From contig OX442320.1 in the NCBI GenBank assembly GCA_949358305.1, forward strand, positions 4,666,259-4,730,258: DNA of 64,000 nt, read 5' to 3'. The stretch's first letter is position 1, and every line of letters starts with the position of its first letter. The DNA is from Strigamia acuminata (lineage: Eukaryota; Arthropoda; Chilopoda; Geophilomorpha; Linotaeniidae). Positions 29,443-41,300 of the stretch are shown here, in pieces. The position numbers and the translations under genes are program-made. The notes beneath the pieces are model-generated. The model made no database searches. It saw nothing but the letters and a program-made list of their open reading frames with translations, and had not been told where the DNA came from.

Positions 29443-31525
29443 TCAGCTGGGCGGATAGAGTCGGATGAGCTGGTCGATGTTTGACACGTATTTTGTCACT
29501 GGGCATGCGCCGTGTTGTTGGATGTGCTGGTGGATGCAGCGGTAGCAGAAGACGAATCTTTTGAGCGAGGAAAATCGTTAAAATAGCCGATGGATTAAGA
29601 AATTGAATTGTTTCGAGTATTTACCCGGATGTTGATAATGCTGTATCGTTTGTTCGTTTTTTGAGGCATAGTGGACACAGGTGAGGATCGATTTTGACCG
29701 TTAATTGATTTAACTGAGAAGAGAAGAACTCGTTAGGAAAGTTGGTAGGAAAAATCGGGCGGAATGAAGAAAAAGTGGAATAATTTTGGAGAAAAAATTA
29801 GAATTTTTGGATAATATTGTTTTTTAGGTAAAAAATTTGGTTTTATTGTGTGAGGAAATTTAATTTTCGTGTTAAAATTGATGATTTTAATTGCAATAAG
29901 TTTTATTTTTTGGTAAGTATTACAGAAAATTCGAATATTTTATAGGAAATTTGATTTCCTTATTTGTAAAATTTAATTTATTTGTAAAATTTAATTTATT
30001 TCAAATAAAAATTGAATATTCAATCAAAATGGACTCTTTTTAGTCGAAAATCAATTTATTTCAAGTAAAATTGAATGTTCAAGCAAAATCAATTTAGTAA
30101 AGTCAAAAATCAAACTTATCAAGTCGAAAATCGAATTTATTTCAAGTAAAAATTATATATTCAAGTAAAATCGATTAATTTTTGAATTTACTAAATTCAC
30201 TTTGATTGAATATTCAATTTTTACTTAAAATATATTCGATTTCCATTTTGGAAAAATTAATTTTTGACTTAAATAAAACTTATCAAGTCGAAAATCTAAT
30301 TTACTTGAAGTAAAATTTGAATAACCAAGTAAAATCGACTCATTTAAGACGAAAATCAAACGTTTCAAGCCCAAAATCGAATTTTTCAAGCCGAAAATCG
30401 AATATTCCTACTCGTAAATCGAATTTTCTTAATCGTAAATCGAATTTTTCAACTCAAAAAATCTTTATTTCCCTCCTAAAATCCTCCCCACACCTATTAC
30501 CCAATTCTTCGACATCCCGACTCACAAAAACAAATAAAAAAACCACGACAATTCTCACTTTAGGCGCCGGCGGAACGTACTGCGAACCCCGCACCAAACT
30601 GCTCTCCTTCGTCGCATTCCACCACTCCAGAAACTGCACAAAAAACGCCCCGACCGACAAACTCCACGTGATCCCCACCGCTACATTATGCGTCGTCGCC
30701 TTCAAAACCCCCGCCACCATCCGCCGGAAACCCTCCGCCCCAAAATCCGGAAAAACAAACGACCGACTCGCAATGGCGACGTCGTCCGCGGACAACGTCG
30801 TCAACCGCGAGCCGGAAAAATAGATAAAAGGCGAATGCACCCGGATCCGACCGAACGTAAACGCCAATTGATAAAATAAAATCGTCGTCTCGATCACCAA
30901 GTGCACCCACGGATAAACAAAGAGGAAAAAATCCCGGATTTTCCGGAAATTTTCGTTTTTCGGACGCAATCCGTCCGCTTCGAGTTCGCGCTCGAGCTCG
31001 AATTTCTTAGTTATTATCGACTTAATGTAGGGAAAAACGACGAGGAAAATTAGCGATTTTCTGTGCACATTTTGGGGTATTTTATGGCTTGTTTTTCCGT
31101 CGTTTCCGGGATTTTTTCCTGTCGGAATCCGCTTTAACCCGTAGAAATTCTCGGCGAACGACGAACCTGTATGGGAAGAAAAATTGAAATTAATTATTTA
31201 ATTTTTTTAATTTTTTTTTAAAAAATATTGCCGTAATATTTTAGGAAGTGGTTTTGAATTATTAGGTCCAAAAGGAGATAAAATTCGTTCGGATTCTTCA
31301 AATATTTCGCGCATTCCGGATATTTATTCGCCAAAACCTGCATAAAAATTTAAAAAAAAAAATTAATACACAACGTCAAACACCCAAATATTGACGAAAA
31401 ACCTTTAAAATATACACGAAAGCCGGTCTCAAAGCCGCGTGGAGATTCTCCTGCGCTAAAACCTCGAAAATCGACGGCGAGTCGAGTACTGGAGAAACCA
31501 AATGGGCGCCATGTTCAACAGCCAT
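29443..31525 (-). CDS. PEX12: Peroxisome assembly factor PEX12
   Basis: Membrane RING-type subunit of the PEX2-PEX10-PEX12 ubiquitin ligase that recycles the import receptor PEX5 at the peroxisome. Five in-phase exons: 31403-31525, 31232-31337, 30559-31166, 29625-29713 and 29443-29557, 346 residues (human about 359). Landmarks: N-terminal MAVEHGAHL and DSPSIFEVLAQENL, ENFYGLKRI, hydrophobic segments around IFLVVFPYIKSII and HNVAVGITW-SLSVGAFFVQFLEWW, then CPLCLKKRTNDTALSTSG and VFCYRC…GACPVT of the C-terminal zinc domain. The second intron (31167-31231, 65 bp) starts with GC instead of GT; its use is required to join LKYY to GSSFAENFYG in frame. The fourth exon junction is also in frame. Intron 3 (29714-30558) is full of AT-rich repeats. 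The gene is head-to-head with the ABCA transporter. Confidence 0.96.
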
Positions 31526-31866
31526 CTTTAAAAAGCGAAATCTCCCCAAAGATCGACGCCCAACGATCGCGCATCTAACCGCAGACGAATACCCAATGTT
31601 AAACAATTTGATTTCTCCTCGCCAGATGGCGAAACAAATCAAATTGTTTTTTACCTCCGTCACACAGTGGCGCAATTCGCTGACGTCATAGTGTCGCCAT
31701 GGGAACCACGGTGATGAGAGGTCTCAACTTACAGTGAGGCCGCCGCTTGTCCGCATAATATTGCATTGCAGCGGAATAGCCGTCGTCTTGGCCATCAACC
31801 GCCTCGTTATTTAGCCATGTGATGATGATGTGTTGTGTAGTTCAAAGTGCGATACAAACACGGATA
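31526..31866. promoter_or_regulatory. Shared upstream region of PEX12 and the ABCA gene
   Basis: The PEX12 ATG (minus, 31523-31525) sits in AAGATGGC. On the plus strand a likely noncoding exon of the ABCA gene ends at 31866 (ATA before GTAAGT) and splices to 32300 (TTTTCAG before GTGATATAATGG). The two start regions are thus within about 300 bp, a divergent, probably bidirectional promoter. No TATA box was chosen. Confidence 0.5.
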
Positions 31867-32307
31867 GTAAGTTGTGTATTTGTGGGTTTTGGAATTCGGA
31901 TATTATTTTTTTTATTATTTTTTTTTTGGTATTTTTTTTTTTTTGTTTTTCTCCATTTTGAGGAATTTAAAACGAGAAATGCGAAGATGTCGTTTCGTGT
32001 CAACAAAACGGCGTGGATTCGTGCAGAGCTCGTTTTGTCGATGTGTAATTTGGAAATGCGTGATTAATTGGAATTTTTAGATCGATTTTGTGTCACGGAT
32101 TGGGTGTGGCGGCCGAAATTTGTGAAATAGTCGCGAATTAGACACGGTAATGGAGGTTGTATGAAATTAGGCTTAATTTGATTTTTGTTGTTTTATTTTT
32201 GTTTTTTTTTTCGTTTTGGAAATTCGATTTTGTGATTATTTAAGGGGAGATAATTTGTGGTGTTGGTTTTAATTAATTGATTGTTTTGTTTGTTTTCAGG
32301 TGATATA

Positions 32308-35300
32308 ATGGGGCGGTCAATGTTTTGGTATCAGTTGAAGGCGACTGTGGAAAGGAATATTTTGATTAAGAAGAGATTGAAGACATATTTGTTTGCTGTA
32401 AGATTGGATGGAATTTGATGTTTGGTTTATTTTGGTGGTTGAAATGGGGGATTTTTTTTTTTGGTCTTTTATTTAACGTGGGTTTTATCTTGCATTTTAT
32501 TGGTTTATCTTTTTTTTTTTTATTGTTTTAAATTTTTTTTATATCTTTTTTCATTGTTTTTATTTTTTTTCTTTGTTTTATTGTTTTTTTATATTGTTTC
32601 TTAATTCATTTTTCCATTATTTTCAATTTTAATCCATTTTTTGAAAATTGTTTTCCTATTTTTTCCATTATTTTTCATTTTAATCTTTTTTTTTTTAAAA
32701 ATTGTTTTTTCATTTTTTCCATTATTTTTCATTTTAATCTATTTTTTTAAAAATTGTTTTTTCATTTTTATCTAATTTTTCAATGTTTTCCATTTTTTTC
32801 CATTTTTATCTAATTTTCAAATTATTTTTTTATTATTTTTCCGGTTTACTCCATTATTTTTCCAGTTTTCTCCATTATTTTTCCACCTTTTCCATTATTT
32901 TTCCACTTTTCCTCATTTTTTTCATCTCTACTTTCCACTTCCATTTTCCCATTACTTCTTTATTTTCTCCACATTTTCCCCGATAATTTTTCATTTTTAT
33001 TCATTTTTTCCATTTTTATTCATTTTTCCATTTTTATTTATTTTTTTTTCTATTTTTTCCAAATTTCTTTTTATTTTTCCCCCATTTTTTCATTTTCCAT
33101 TTTCCATTTTCTCCTTATTTTCTCCATTTTTCCATTTTCCATTTTCCATTTTTCCCTTATTTTCTCCATTTTTCCATTTTCCATTTTTCCATTATTTTTT
33201 CCATTTTTCCATTTTCCATTTTCCATTTTTCCCTTATTTTCTCCATTTTTCCATTTTCCATTTTCCATTTTTCTCTTATTTTCTCCATTTTTCCATTTTC
33301 CATTTTTCCATTATTTTTTCCATTTTTCCATTTTGCATTTTGCATTTTCCTCTTATTTTCTCCATTTTCTCCATTCTCCATTTTCCATTTTCCCGTTATT
33401 TTCTCCATTTTTCCATTTTCCATTTTCCACTTTCCCCATTTCTCCATTTTGCTCAAATTTCCCCCTCACACATTCCATCCGTCAGAACAAAACCAACCAC
33501 GTCAACTAATCGAGTGTTTACCACATTTCAGGAAATCTTTTTGCCAATCTACTTCATCGTGATCCTCGCCCTAATCCGCTACGCCATCCCAGAAACAGTC
33601 GTGAATGCCATCCTCAGCCCGCAAGGAGAAGCCACGTTGCTTTCGCGCACCATATCATTTCCACCCCAGCTACCCATCGCCGTCGCGCCCGGCACCGTCG
33701 AAGTCGAGTCGCTCATGAAACGAGTGCAAGTGATGGCCGCGCACGAAGGCATTTCTCTCGCTTTCAAGTATTTCGACACGGAAAAGGACCTCATCGACGC
33801 CAATCATAATCATTCCACCACTTTTACCGTTGCAATTTCCTTCACCAACATCACTAATCACTCTTATAGCCTTTATTTCTCCAACGGAGCACTGCCTGAT
33901 TTCTCATCGTTATTCGCTATCCCAAGTAAGACATTTTGTTTTTATTCCATTCCTAGTTCAATTGTGAATGGGAAGTTACGAGTTTTCGCCGTATTCTCGC
34001 ATTCGCTACTGTACTGGAATTGGTATTTTCAATAGTTGTTTGTCAAAATTTATGATTTTTAATTTCTAACGGAATTTACGTTAGAAAAATACGGGGAAAG
34101 GAGTTTTTAACGTTTATTAAACACGGCATTGACAGGAAATTTGCGCGGTTTGTGGATGAGCCAATTTGGCGAGGTTTAATCATTAAATTTTAAGCCCAAA
34201 ACCTATTTTATATTTCAATGGCAGTTGTCTGGATTTGGATAGATAACAGTTGCTGAAACTCTTAAATCGTGTTGGAATTTAGTCTCTAGGACACGTGCCA
34301 ACACGTTGGAGCGTGCATAACAAGCATTTGCTTGGCGCTCATCCAAAATGGCCGTCCTCGGTATAAAACCACCACCAGGTGGCTCAGTTGATTGACTTGT
34401 TAGAAATTGGTCATTCTTGTATCAATTTACAGTAAAATTTACGTTGAATCAAATATCCTATTCGCACCATAGAGTTGAGCTAGCTTAACTTCGTCGAACT
34501 AGTTTTATAAAAGTAGTGCGAAGACGGGTTGTCTTAAAGGGGGGAGCCGGGCACAGGGGCTCAATGGGCACAGAAGGGCGCCGGGCACAGAAAAGTGCTG
34601 AGCAAGGAACGTCTGAGTTTTATTAGCCCAGGGTGCTGAAAAGTGTAAAGACGGCCCTGGTTTTCGCCCAAACTTTCTGGTGCGAACGAACAACGGGTAT
34701 AAGAGAAAATAGATGGGGTTTTGCTCTGTCCTTGGACTTGGGGACTGCATTGACGTCAGTGGTGACCTTGACCATCTTTTGGATAACAAATTTGCAACTA
34801 AAGTTGTTCGGTGACAACGCATTAAGCTAGATTGGGTTTTAACGAAACATTCATCTGGTTTCAGTAAGCTGCATTCAAAAATTAAAATAACAATTTTAGT
34901 TTAAGTGTGTTTTAAGTTTTAACATGAGTTTAAACAGGAAATGATGTCATTTTTGTTTTAAAATTGAAGTAAAACACAAAATATTTTAGTTTTTGAATGC
35001 AGCTAGTATTAAGGAAGCGCATAAAATTACAGATGTCTATAAATTAGGCGCAGACTGACACCTGTAGCTGAACAAGACCTTGAGAATTATTGCTTTCTCT
35101 GCACAGATGAAATACACAACTGTTATTATTTATGTATTAATTCAGTTGTAGAACAGAAATGGCAGTCGAAAAGTCAATAGAAAAATATTTTTCTGTAATA
35201 TTTTTCGTGTTTTTGGCCAATAGTTATTCCTGGGTGTGCTTGAGAGATTTGATGATTTTGTAAATGGGAGATTTGGAAAGCAGATTGGGTATGTGTGTGC

Positions 35301-38300
35301 GCAGCAAATGAAAGCGTCTAGAGTGATATTTTCCAGACTTAAAAATGACATTCAAATCTCTATATAGTGGTTTTAGTTTCAAATAAAAATTTTAATTGAT
35401 TTAAAATAATCAGGTCTTTCTAGCTCGCCCGGTGTTTGTCTGGTTGTCAAGGATTGTTCACAGTATAGAGGAGACAAACAATAGAGAAATCAATTAGGAT
35501 TGGGCTGGAGGGTGTGTGTCCAATCTGCAGTGTTTATACAGGTTTTCGACCATATAACGAAACCAATATACAGTTTGCAGCAGGTAATTTTCCCTTATAA
35601 AAACCCATGTTAAACCTATGAGTATAGTTGAAAACTTATAACTCTACCGGAGCATACATCGTAACTGAAAATAGCGTAGCCAATCCGGTAGTTTTCCACT
35701 ATTTACGTCACTGACTGGATTCGTAGCGGGCGAACATTTTGGCATCTATTAAAGGACACGGGTTCCGCAAGGTGGTGCTGCGGTTTTGAAAAATTACATT
35801 ACAGGTCACGTGACCGGACGTTGAATCAAACAAACATTCAAGTCAAGTTAAATAAAGGCAGTGGCTACATTCATGTCCGACGTGAACGTATTATTTTCAT
35901 GATGCGCTGTGACTGGCTGAGACCTATTGATGTCGATTCGTTTCCTCGACGTAAGTTTTCTCAAATTCGATGTTCTCTAGGTTTTAGCTTCTCTTTTTCT
36001 TACAAGGGGGGGTTGTAGACCCCCCTTGACCCCTCCAGACCTAACCTTATCCGTTTTTAGCAAAGTCGACGAAATGAGGATTTTCATCAATGTATTTCAA
36101 TGCATCTCTCAACCAATCACAGCGTGTCATGAAAATAATATGTTCACGTCGAACATGAATGTAACCACTTCGTTAAATAAAAGCCTTTAAAAAAAGGAAT
36201 TTTTTCTTTTTATGCGAATGAGACATTACTAGTTTCGGTAATCACGTGATATGTATAAGGTGAACTCTAATTTTATAACCGTAACTTAAAACTTTAACCG
36301 CAACCCACTTTTATCTGAGTAATTAATGTCATAATTGTAAGGGAAAAGTACCTGCCGCAAACTGTAATATCATGTTTGTGTGCTATATTTACAAACCCTT
36401 AAATCCAAATAATTCATCTTTCATTTACGACTGGGTGGTATAAAACCGCGGTCGGCCGTGATCTGTGGGACGACTTTCTTAAGGATTTTTGCGAAAGTTT
36501 CTTACACTATTTTTGTTTTACCGTTTAAATTTAAATGAATGTTGATTACACCCAGGTACTAACACGTGCCAATCATTTTAATTAGCTTTCTTAGGAGGTC
36601 ATTGGACAATAGGTAAGCCTAGAAGTTTTGCTTGTAAGCACTAAATCAAAAACTCCTTAGATGATTTACTTTTGTTTCTTTGTTTATATTATACATTATA
36701 TTGATCCTGCATCAGTTTTGGTATTAGGCACTGAGAATTTTGCACTCACATTTCACCACACATTATTTTCTTTGTACACCATCACGAATTCCTTTGAATG
36801 CTGCATGAATAGATCACCATGAAAAAAAATTAGATTTAGAAAATGCATACAGTAAGGCGATAATTTTTTTTAAATAGATAAATCTGTATTGAGTACTTGA
36901 ATTACTAATAACAATGTCTTTTCTTTTCTGATTGGTGACAATAAGGACTCATTTGGAATGCAGGTATCCAATCTCTCTTATTCAATCCACAGCACCAGAT
37001 ATATTGTACAGTACTCATAGTTTTATTGGTATTTCTAAGGAAAGCTAATTTTGTTCATTGAGATCTACTCAGGTTTCATAACACTTAAGGTGTTTCTTCT
37101 GGTGAATGTCAAGTGATTTGCAATGTTTTGAAGCCAAGACGCCAGCACTCTGCGTGTTTTTTGGGTGCCCGTCCAACTTACTGCGAAGTTTATAAATCGT
37201 GTTGACGAAAACTAAATTCGGCCTTTTTCCGGCCACATACAAATGGGCTCTGGCTTACTTAGATGACATTGTTATTTTTAGTAACACGCTTGAGGAGCGC
37301 AATGTAAATGCCGCAGGACGACTAAATCTTTCTTGTGCGTCAATGGATTTTCTTGGTTTCACTTTGACACCTGAGGCTTATAGTCCTAATGACAGCCAGG
37401 TACAAGCAATCGTAGAGTCGGAGGACATTTTAGAGAATTTGGCGGTTATTAATGTACCCCATTCTTTCAGGTGACCTGTGTGGTTGCATCGCTCGATCAT
37501 GCCTTGGCTCTGGCGAGAAGATGAAGACTAGAGTTTTACGTTCTCGTGTTCTGGCGGGAGAAAACCCCATGCTGGGGTTCTTGAATTCCAGAACAAATTA
37601 GACTTCCAAAAAGTGGGCTGAGAGAAGGGCCCCAAGGTTACCCTTTTTGCACCTCGTGCTGATAATTTCTACTCGCATACGTGTGCAAATAGAGAGGTTC
37701 TGCCAGGCTTTAGACGGGAACGGCTGACGTCTGGAAAGCCGAAACGTCATCACTTTTTATGCTGAGGTCATGGGGCGAAGCTAGACTTCAGGTTGCGCGC
37801 ACGATTGCAACGTGTAATGGCGGGTCCAGATGTCGTGAAAACAACGGCAACGGGTGGGCGGAGCTTACTCTACAAGTTGCCGTTCCGGTCCTACGCCTGG
37901 CAGAACCTCTCTAATAGAGAATCTGCGGATAGTCGGATAAATAGATTCCGACGTGGTAAAATTAACAACTGGACTTGATGAGTACTGATACTATCTGGCT
38001 GCTTATTCCAATTGAATGAAGTTGGATACAATATCTAACCAAAATGCATGGAATCTATTTTACAGGGGATTGTCGGCAGAACGAATTCACCAGCGCAGAC
38101 TGTCCTGCCAACCGGTATTTTATCAGTGGATTCGCGCAGCTTCAAATGCTCATTGATTCAGCATTAATAGGAGTAGATTTTGATACTTAGTTTAAAAAAG
38201 ATGTGTGATCTTAGTTTTGACTTGCTTTGAATTCAGATGTACACTCAGAAGGGAAATTACAAACCAGATGTTCATCTCATGCTATTTCCCAAAGGAAGAT

Positions 38301-41300
38301 ATGTGGCGAGTACCGAGTACTTGCGCTCATTCGTCCCCTTGTATGTCGTTCTATCGTTTTCGTCATACGTAACATACGTTGTGATATTAATTGTCGGAGA
38401 GAAGGAGAAGAAAATTCGAGAAACTATGAAAATGATGGGGTTGAAGGATTCCGTCTATTGGTATAAATCCTACCGTATTTCAGCGATTAAACAGAAAATG
38501 CTTCCCAGGGAGCTGCAACTCAGTTTACAGTGTTGTATCGCTTTGATGATGAAAGTGTCATATAAACATTTAAACTAACATTTTTGCAACGTTTTTATCA
38601 TCAAACATGGTGAACGTGAAGTTCGTTCATGGTCACTCCTAAAAGTAAACAAAGTTTGAATTTTTCGTTCATCTGTAGAAGTGAACTAGTTCACGAACCT
38701 CGTTCATGAACTAATGAACGTCGTTCATGATCGCGAACTATTAGTTCTCGTTCGATACAACCCTGTTAGTTTGGGAACCACTGGCTTAGCTTTTAGTCGC
38801 TGAAATACGGAAAGCTTCGATCTGTTGGTTTTCGACGTTAAGTGTCTTTTTTTTCTGTTTTCTTTAGGATGTCTTGGCTGGTTGTGTACAGTATGTTCCT
38901 GCTCTTTGTCTGCTCTATCATGAGCATACTCATGTACTACACCAAAGTTTTAGCCAAAGCGAATATTTTTCTCATTTTTTGTAGTCTATTCTTATATGGA
39001 TTGTCAGTGGTGACCATGTCTTACATGGTGACACCATTCTTTAACAAAGCTAAGGTTTGGTTTGGTGGATTGGGATGTTTGGGAGATAACAGTGTTGAGG
39101 GTGTTCTTTTTCTTTCGTTTCAGGTTGCTGGAACTATTGTCAGTATTATAAACATTCTCTTTAGTTGTTTCTATTACTTAAGTGTTTATGTTCGTGGAAT
39201 AAATCCTGCCATTTTCTGGGCCTCCTGTCTCCTCTCACCTACAGCTTTGTCATTAGGAATTGATACAGTAAGGTTTTATTTAATTTAATCGGTGCATTTG
39301 GAAATTGGAACGGAAACTAGCTGCATTCAAAAACTAAAATATTTTGTGTTTTACTTCAATTTTAAACCAAAAATGACATCATTTCCTGTTTAAACCCTTG
39401 ATTAAAGATAGCACCGATTTGTTGACGCGGTGAAATATCAAGTGCTGGCTGGCCATTTTAATTGTGTTACTGAAAATGACTTTTGACCTTGGGTTCCATA
39501 TCGATCATGGTAGAGCACCAGCTCATTACTATTAAACAGTCCATTTAATTCCAGTAATTGCTCAGATTGTAATCGAGCGTTGATGTACTGGTTGGCATCG
39601 AGCAAAATTTATAATTTTAGAACAAGGAAGGCTGAAATAACGAGGCCTGTCAAATAACAATTGGAAAAGAGCGTGGGTCAAAAGAAGCTAACACATTTGG
39701 ATTTTTACGATCTGACGAACCATAACTGATTTAATGAACGTCGTTCAATCTTCAAATGCACCTAACGGCTATCGATCTAATGTTTCTCTTTGTTGACGTA
39801 ACAGGCGTTAGTCATGGATTTGATTGGTGATGGATTGGAATTTGGTAACATTTGGGAAGGAAATTTTCCATTCGCTGGAGCTTTAATCATGTTGGTTATT
39901 GATACTATACTTTATGGATTCTTAGCTTATTATTTTGATAGCGTTATACCAAGTAAGATTTTCGATAAACTTTTTAACGGTCAAGTAAAACACTCATTTG
40001 GTTTGGTTCAGGCGAATATGGAAGAAAGCGGTCTTTGTTTTTTTGCTTTCAAAAATCATTTTGGTGTCCGAAAAAGCTTCCGACTGACGATGACGATATA
40101 CAATCGAATACAGGGTCAACTGCACCGTTGCAAAATCACAACGCAGATATTGAGCCAGTACCTGAGGAGATCCATTCTAAAAAGGCAATCAGGATTATGG
40201 GTCTGCGAAAAGTATACACCCAAAAAGGAAAAGAAGACCTGGTGGCTGTGAACGGTAAAAGAACCGACAGTTGCATTCAGTCTTCGAAAGACGAATTGAC
40301 TTATTCGAAATGACTTCTCTGAACATGAAAAATCAAACAAGTGATTTCAGTTTCACTTAATCTTAATCCTTGACGCACAGAAGTGACTTCTGCGTCTGTT
40401 ATTGGCTATCGTTACTGTAGGTAGCCATCTTTTTAGTTCAGTTCAGTTTTTAAAGCGCTCAATGAAGAATTCACTTCTTTGAGTCACTTCTTTAAGCAGA
40501 AGACAATTAGTCTTTTGAAGTTTGAATGCATTCAATGAAAAAGGAAAGATGCATTGATCGGAGACTGAGTTTTCGCGTACAATTTTTAGATGTGGATCTG
40601 GAAATCTACGAAGGTCAAATCACTGCTCTTTTAGGCCACAACGGTGCTGGTAAAACCACTTTGCTCAACATTCTGATGGGTCTCACTCCACAAACTGCAG
40701 GAACGGCAACAGTATTCGGTCTCAATATCAACGACTACAACGATCTCATGCAGATACGACAAATGATCGGTATATGTCCGCAACACGATGTTCTTTTCGA
40801 TCATTTGACACCACGAGAACATTTAACATTTTATGCGAAAATAAAAAACTTGCCGGCCGATATCTTAAAAGATAAGGTAAAGTACTATGCACACTAAGTA
40901 AAGGGCTCCGCAGTCAAATACGCAGTCGAGCCTCGTTATAACGAATCGCAAGAAACCCAAAAACTTGGTTCCGCGTAACAATAGTTCGTTAATAAAATTT
41001 TTTTAAAATGGTTTTCTATGACCAACCAACCAAACAAGCCATTTTTAAGTATTCGTTATAACGAGAAATTCGTTATATCGCGGTTCGTTATAACTAGAAT
41101 TTTGTTATATCGCGGTTTGTTATAACGAGGTTCGACTGTACAAACAAGTGAATTGTTTGTTTAGGTGGATAGTACAATCAAAGACGTTAATTTGGAAGAT
41201 CGAGGGGATGCGCCTTCGAAGAATCTGAGTGGTGGACAGAAGCGCAAGTTGTCCGTCGGCATTGCTCTCATCGGGAACCCGAAAGTGAGCATTTTGTCGG

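Noticed and set aside
30317-30823. 168-codon plus-strand frame
   Set aside because: Antisense of PEX12 exon 3 and adjacent intron repeats; no family similarity.
32030-32080. Start of the ABCA5 protein in the leader region
   Set aside because: Frames there have no similarity, and the family N-terminus matches the ATG at 32308.
33071-33456. Frames rich in Met-Glu-Asn-Gly-Lys-Trp
   Set aside because: Complement of the polypyrimidine repeat tract in ABCA5 intron 1.
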